This document shows positions 60,311 through 64,000 of a DNA stretch of 64,000 nucleotides, piece after piece; positions within the stretch are counted from its first letter, which is position 1; each line of letters opens with the position of its first letter. The translations under genes and the position numbers were made by a program. The stretch spans positions 124,001 to 188,000 of the forward strand of contig CAWGGE010000001.1 of assembly GCA_963822045.1 (NCBI GenBank), in the 5' to 3' direction. Source of the stretch: SbD1 sp963822045 (GTDB lineage: Bacteria; Desulfobacterota; Syntrophobacteria; Syntrophobacterales; Syntrophobacteraceae). Below the pieces are notes generated by a model, which searched no databases, was not told the DNA's origin, and saw only the letters and a program-made list of their open reading frames with translations.

Positions 60311-63196
60311 TTGATGTCATATAGGTCTAAATACCCTATAATGCGATTTATGTTGATAAGAAAGAAGCAAATCCCGGCGATTTACCTTTTTCTGACGGTT
60401 ATCACCCTCATAGCATTCTGGCAAGTCAGTCATTGCGATTTCATTAGTTACGACGATCCTAAATACGTAACGGAGAACGTCCATCTTCGCCAGGGCATAA
60501 CGATACCGGCTGTCCGGTGGGCATTCACAACCTTCTACGCCTCGAACTGGCATCCCCTGACATGGATGTCTCACATGCTCGATGTGCAACTGTTCGGATT
60601 GAATCCGCACGGACACCATCTGATAAATCTCCTGTTCCACATATCAAATTCGCTTTTGCTCTTTTTCGTTTTTCACCGGATAACCAAAGCGCCCTGGAAG
60701 AGCGCGTTCGTGGCGGCGTTGTTTGCCCTTCACCCTCTTCACGTTGAATCCGTCGCATGGGTGGCCGAACGAAAGGATGTTCTTTCCGCTTTTTTCTGGA
60801 TGCTCACCATGGTCGCGTACGTCAACTACGTTGACGGGACAGAGGACGGAAGACGGAGGACGGAGGACGGAAAGAAGCGGGCCGGTATTTTCCGTTTTCC
60901 GACTTCCGTTTTCCGGTATTCGGTTGTTCTTGCATCTTATGCTTTAGGCCTGATGGCTAAACCCATGCTGGTAACCCTCCCCTTTGTCCTGCTCCTTCTG
61001 GACTATTGGCCTCTGCAGCGCTTCGGGCAAAAAACATCTGCTGAGGAAATCCGCACCGAGGTAAAAAAGTCTGTATATGCGAACAAAAGAAAAGGGAAAT
61101 CGGGCCGGAAGCTCACCGTTCAGGCAATGGCGGTAGAGGGAAAACAGGTAGATAATAAATATCATTGGGCAGTGATTCGCCCTCTGCTGTGGGAAAAATT
61201 GCCCCTTTTTGCCTTGGCGGCGCTCTCATGTATCGTAACATTCATCGCCCAGCAAAAAGGAGGGGCGGTAAAATCTATTGAGCTGTTTACACCGGGTGTT
61301 CGTATTGCGAATGCCTTGGTTTCCTATATCCTCTACATGGAAAAGATGTTCTGGCCGGATAATCTTGCAGTTTTTTATCCACACCTTTGGTCGCTGCCTT
61401 TCTGGCAAGTCTTTGGCGCCGCTCTGCTGATTATCGCTGTGACCTCCATTGCAATCCGGAAGGCAAAGAGATACCCCTTCCTGCCGGTCGGATGGCTGTG
61501 GTTCACGGGTACGCTCGTCCCCGTCATTGGCGTTGTCCAGGTTGGCGGCCAGGCAATGGCCGACCGCTATACCTATATTCCCCTGATTGGGCTCTTCATT
61601 ATCGCCGCATGGGGCATTCCGGCACTTTTTGAGAATTGGCGCTACCGAAAAGAGGTGCTTTTTGCTATGTGGGTATTAACTCTGCCATGCCTTTTCGTTG
61701 TTACATGGACACAGCTTGGGTACTGGCGGAATAGCATTGCGTTGTGTGACCATGCCCTGAAAGTCACCAATAATAACGATACTATCCATACTTGCCGGGG
61801 TGCTACGTACGCTAAACTTGGCAACTACAAGCAAGCGATTGAGGACTACGACAGGGCCATTCAAATCAATCCTGAATACGCGTTGGCCTATCTTAACCGT
61901 GGTGTTGCCTATAGCCAAATTAGCAACCAGAAGCAGGCGATTTCAGATTACGACAGGGCCATACAAATCAATCCTGCATATGCCTTTGCCTATCTTAATC
62001 GTGGTGTTGCCTATAGCCAAATCGGCAACCAGAAGCAGGCGATTTCGGATTACAACAGGGCAATCGAAATCAATCCTGAAGATGCTGATCAATATTATAA
62101 CCGTGGTATTGCCTATGTGAAACTTGGAAACCAGGGACAGGCGATTGAGGATTATGACAGGGCCATCCAAATAAATCCTGAATATGCGCTGGCCTATCTT
62201 AATCGTGGTGTTGCCTATAACCAAATTGGCAATCCGAGGCAGGCGATTTCAGATTATGACAGAGCCATACAAATCAATTCTGAATATGCGTTGGCGTATC
62301 TTAATCGTGGTGTTGCCTATAGCCAAATCGACAACCAGAGGCAGGCGATTTCAGATTACAACAGGGCAATCGAAATCAATCCCGTAGATGCTGATGAATA
62401 TTATAACCGTGGTATTGCCTATGTGAAACTTGGCAACCAGGAGCGGGCAATTGAGGATTATGACAGGGCCATCCAAATAAATCCTGAATATGCGTTGGCC
62501 TATCTTAACCGTGGTATTGCCCATGTGAAACGTGGCAACTACAGGCAGGCGATTTCAGATTACGACAGGGCCATTCAAATAAATCCTGAATATGCGTTGG
62601 CCTATCTTAATCGTGGTGTTGCCCATGTGAAACTTGACAACAATGGGCAGGCGATTTCAGATTACGGCAGGGCCATCCAAATCAATCCGGGATATGCGTT
62701 GGCCTATCTTAATCGTGGTGTTGCGTACAGCCAAATGGACAACGAGAAGCAGGCGATTTCAGATTACAACAGGGCTATCGAGATCAATCCCGGATATGCT
62801 GATGCCTATAATTACCGGGGCATGGCCTACGGAAAACTCGGCAACCACCAGCAAGCGATTTTGGATTTTGACAGGGCGGTCGAAATCAATCCTGAATATG
62901 CCGGAGCCTATATTAACCGGGGCGTCGTCTATAGCCAGACTGACAACCAGAGGCAGGCGATTGCAGATTTTGACCGCACCATTCGAATTAATCCCGACTC
63001 TGCTGTCGCATATTATTACCGTGGCTTCGCCTATGGCAAACTTGGCAACCAGAGGCAGGCGGCTGAGGACTTGCAAAAGGCGGCAAGACTTGGCAATGAA
63101 GATGCAAAGAACTTATTGAAAAGCCAAGGAGCAGAAATTGCAGGACCTCCTCCGCGAGATCCGGGTGCCCCCGGCCATCGAAACAGTAAACGGTGA
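60311..63196 (+). CDS. TMTC-like membrane protein with 13 near-identical TPRs
   Basis: A 961-residue protein. Residues ~15-480 hold about ten transmembrane helices with GT-C-like motifs: FISYDDPKYVTENVHL (acidic first loop), S-N-W-H-P-L-T-W-M-S-H-M-L-D, and ALHPLHVESVAWVAERKDVL. These match the TMTC-type O-mannosyltransferase family and its bacterial relatives. Residues ~490-930 are 13 TPRs of 34 residues, nearly identical in protein and DNA. A 3-repeat block appears duplicated (repeats 2-4 and 5-7). The stretch D-G-T-E-D-G-R-R-R-T-E-D-G (~177-189) in a loop is encoded by an inserted heptamer repeat. The start may be the ATG at 60311 or one at 60350. A surface or exported protein glycosylation role is inferred. 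Confidence 0.85.
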   Translation: MMSYRSKYPIMRFMLIRKKQIPAIYLFLTVITLIAFWQVSHCDFISYDDPKYVTENVHLRQGITIPAVRWAFTTFYASNWHPLTWMSHMLDVQLFGLNPHGHHLINLLFHISNSLLLFFVFHRITKAPWKSAFVAALFALHPLHVESVAWVAERKDVLSAFFWMLTMVAYVNYVDGTEDGRRRTEDGKKRAGIFRFPTSVFRYSVVLASYALGLMAKPMLVTLPFVLLLLDYWPLQRFGQKTSAEEIRTEVKKSVYANKRKGKSGRKLTVQAMAVEGKQVDNKYHWAVIRPLLWEKLPLFALAALSCIVTFIAQQKGGAVKSIELFTPGVRIANALVSYILYMEKMFWPDNLAVFYPHLWSLPFWQVFGAALLIIAVTSIAIRKAKRYPFLPVGWLWFTGTLVPVIGVVQVGGQAMADRYTYIPLIGLFIIAAWGIPALFENWRYRKEVLFAMWVLTLPCLFVVTWTQLGYWRNSIALCDHALKVTNNNDTIHTCRGATYAKLGNYKQAIEDYDRAIQINPEYALAYLNRGVAYSQISNQKQAISDYDRAIQINPAYAFAYLNRGVAYSQIGNQKQAISDYNRAIEINPEDADQYYNRGIAYVKLGNQGQAIEDYDRAIQINPEYALAYLNRGVAYNQIGNPRQAISDYDRAIQINSEYALAYLNRGVAYSQIDNQRQAISDYNRAIEINPVDADEYYNRGIAYVKLGNQERAIEDYDRAIQINPEYALAYLNRGIAHVKRGNYRQAISDYDRAIQINPEYALAYLNRGVAHVKLDNNGQAISDYGRAIQINPGYALAYLNRGVAYSQMDNEKQAISDYNRAIEINPGYADAYNYRGMAYGKLGNHQQAILDFDRAVEINPEYAGAYINRGVVYSQTDNQRQAIADFDRTIRINPDSAVAYYYRGFAYGKLGNQRQAAEDLQKAARLGNEDAKNLLKSQGAEIAGPPPRDPGAPGHRNSKR
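60837..60872. repeat. heptamer array inside the TMTC-like gene
   Basis: A GACGGAA/GACGGAG-type array in frame in the coding region, giving a short Asp/Glu/Arg-rich loop after the Y-V-N-Y-V-D segment. It matches the arrays at 6343 and 31258. Confidence 0.9.
61790..63100. repeat. 102-bp tandem repeats coding for TPRs
   Basis: About 13 units of 102 bp with phrases such as GCCTATCTTAATCGTGGTG and CAGGCGATTTCAGATTA repeated many times. Adjacent units are mostly >80 percent alike by eye, so the array is prone to copy-number change. Confidence 0.9.
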
Positions 63197-63273
63197 TGAG
63201 GTGGCAGTAAGTCGGAACAACTTCTGCCAAGAGGGACTCTCACGGGGTGAATTATGGTGGCGAAGAGAGAAAG

Positions 63274-63294
63274 GCGGGGAGCAATGCTCCCCGC
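63274..63294 (-). terminator. terminator of the Cys-rich repeat gene at 63365
   Basis: On the minus strand GCGGGGAGC pairs with GCTCCCCGC with a 3-nt loop, followed by CTTTCTCTC. It lies ~70 bp past the stop codon and between convergent genes. Confidence 0.7.
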
Positions 63295-63364
63295 TGATGG
63301 TCAAGATGGATGATTATGCTTGTTCATAATGTTCACTTAAACGAAGTGTTGCCCCTTTTTGAAA

Positions 63365-64000
63365 CTACTTAAGATTGGCGGAACAACTCGCTGTGCTGCC
63401 GCCGTTCGAACCGGAGCAAGTCCAGTTCCAAGGGCCTGTCCCTGTAACTTTGGAAGCCTTGCCGGTACTGCAAAGGTTTGATGCAGGAGCCTTGAGCAAA
63501 TCTTCTCCGTTTGCTGAACCGCAGGCGCCGTTTGCCTCGAGTTTGGCCGAACATTTCGCTGTGGAGCCGCCGTTTGATCCCGCGCAGCTCCAGTTCCACG
63601 GCCCCTTCCCGGTAACCTTGGAGGCCGTTCCCCCGGTACAGAGGTCTGATGATGACGGTTGCGCGTAGTAACTAGATTTGTTTGCCGGACCGCAGGCGCC
63701 GATTACCTCGAGCTTAGCCGAACAATTCGCTTGAGCGCCCCCGTTTGACCCTGTGCAGGTCCAGGTCCACGGCCCATTCATTGTAATCCCCTCGGCAGTG
63801 CCGGCAGCACAAAGCTTTGCTGTTGGGGGCTGCGTCAAGTAATTCTTTTTGTTTGCCGAACCGCAGGCGCCGTTTGCTTCGACATTTGCCGAGCAACTCG
63901 CTGTGGCGCCGCTGTGGGACCCCTTGCAGGTCCAGGTCCACGACCCATTCGCTGATGTGACCTTTGATGCCGTGCCTGGACTGCAAAGGTCCAACGCCGG
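63365..64000 (-). CDS. Cys-rich tandem-repeat surface protein, C-terminal part
   Basis: The frame is open to the right window edge and ends in TAG at 63365. The visible ~211 residues are four to five units of ~47-50 residues, each with N-G-A-C-G-x-A-N, then L-C-x-x-G-x-A-S-x-V-T, G-P-W-x-W-T-C-x-G-S-N-G-G and A-x-C-S-A. The conserved Cys (about four per unit) probably form disulfides, so the protein should be exported. Units of this type are common in surface proteins of Desulfobacterota as I recall. N-terminus, signal and anchor lie outside the window. Confidence 0.85.
   Translation of the reverse strand, partial: PALDLCSPGTASKVTSANGSWTWTCKGSHSGATASCSANVEANGACGSANKKNYLTQPPTAKLCAAGTAEGITMNGPWTWTCTGSNGGAQANCSAKLEVIGACGPANKSSYYAQPSSSDLCTGGTASKVTGKGPWNWSCAGSNGGSTAKCSAKLEANGACGSANGEDLLKAPASNLCSTGKASKVTGTGPWNWTCSGSNGGSTASCSANLK

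Noticed and set aside
61800..62387. frames in the TPR array on both strands
   Set aside because: They are alternative-frame readings of the 102-bp repeats.

Overview
This 64 kb window looks like chromosomal DNA from a free-living, probably anaerobic Gram-negative bacterium. The best fit is the Desulfobacterota (former Deltaproteobacteria), possibly a syntroph or sulfate-reducer relative. The reasons are an ADP-forming acyl-CoA synthetase split into two subunits, a class I CoA-transferase, a 4-hydroxybutyryl-CoA dehydratase/4-hydroxyphenylacetate hydroxylase family enzyme, a 94-residue demi-ferritin, many exported proteins with PKD, Ig-like, collagen-like or TPR modules, and dense intergenic repeats. 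The taxonomic assignment is inference; no rRNA gene is present.

Layout. 1-2.5 kb: edge of a Sel1-repeat protein, two toxin-antitoxin-like pairs (DUF433/DUF5615 and MNT/HEPN) and tRNA-Pro(CGG). 2.7-9.8 kb: housekeeping genes, namely a two-TM K+ channel-like protein, uvrC, a DedA protein, an Smr protein and a fused DAHP synthase-prephenate dehydratase. The fusion gene is preceded by a phenylalanine-rich leader peptide and an attenuator. 9.9-18.6 kb: a glycan-type cluster of methyltransferases and glycosyltransferases, including two large multidomain fusions, and a beta-helix protein. 18.6-26.8 kb: a decayed, repeat-rich region with peroxiredoxin and cupin remnants, heptamer tandem repeats and two copies of a composite element, interleaved with a collagen-like/S74 surface protein, a PKD-subtilase and a truncated sulfotransferase. 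26.8-33.5 kb: an exported acid-phosphatase-like protein lacking a motif His, a RAYT transposase fragment, a START-like exported protein, a c-di-GMP-I riboswitch with terminator ahead of an exported Ig-like protein, and a polytopic TPR membrane protein. 33.5-42.1 kb: a catabolic set on the minus strand (Zn-alcohol dehydrogenase, SDR, alpha/beta hydrolase, AbfD/HpaB-family enzyme, CoA-transferase) around a DUF4331 protein and the demi-ferritin. 42.4-48.3 kb: a small conserved protein, exported acetolactate decarboxylase, a hybrid histidine kinase with an N-terminal ubiquitin-like (YukD-like) domain, a Cys/His-motif protein and a NarL-type regulator. 49.1-50.6 kb: a two-gene macro-domain cassette. 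51.2-55.3 kb: a group II intron immediately behind the stop codon of a mercuric-reductase-like/TVP38 fusion gene. 55.5-60.1 kb: HAD hydrolase, ADP-forming acyl-CoA synthetase beta and alpha subunits, and an alpha/beta-hydrolase-like protein. 60.3-64 kb: a TMTC-like membrane protein with 13 near-identical TPRs, and a Cys-rich repeat surface protein running off the end.

How parts work together. The CoA-transferase, AbfD-like enzyme, dehydrogenases and ADP-forming synthetase could activate a hydroxylated or unsaturated acid, transform it, and conserve its thioester as ATP; this is inference from adjacency and family roles. Two RNA switches are visible: Phe attenuation of aromatic synthesis and c-di-GMP control of a surface protein. 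The strongest candidate for an undescribed system is the overlapping gene pair at 49120-50624: a macro-domain protein and a small helical protein ending in what looks like the same C-terminal module, suggesting a signalling or conflict pair. A second notable theme is 7-bp-period repeat arrays of several sequence families, which in three cases have become in-frame protein sequence.
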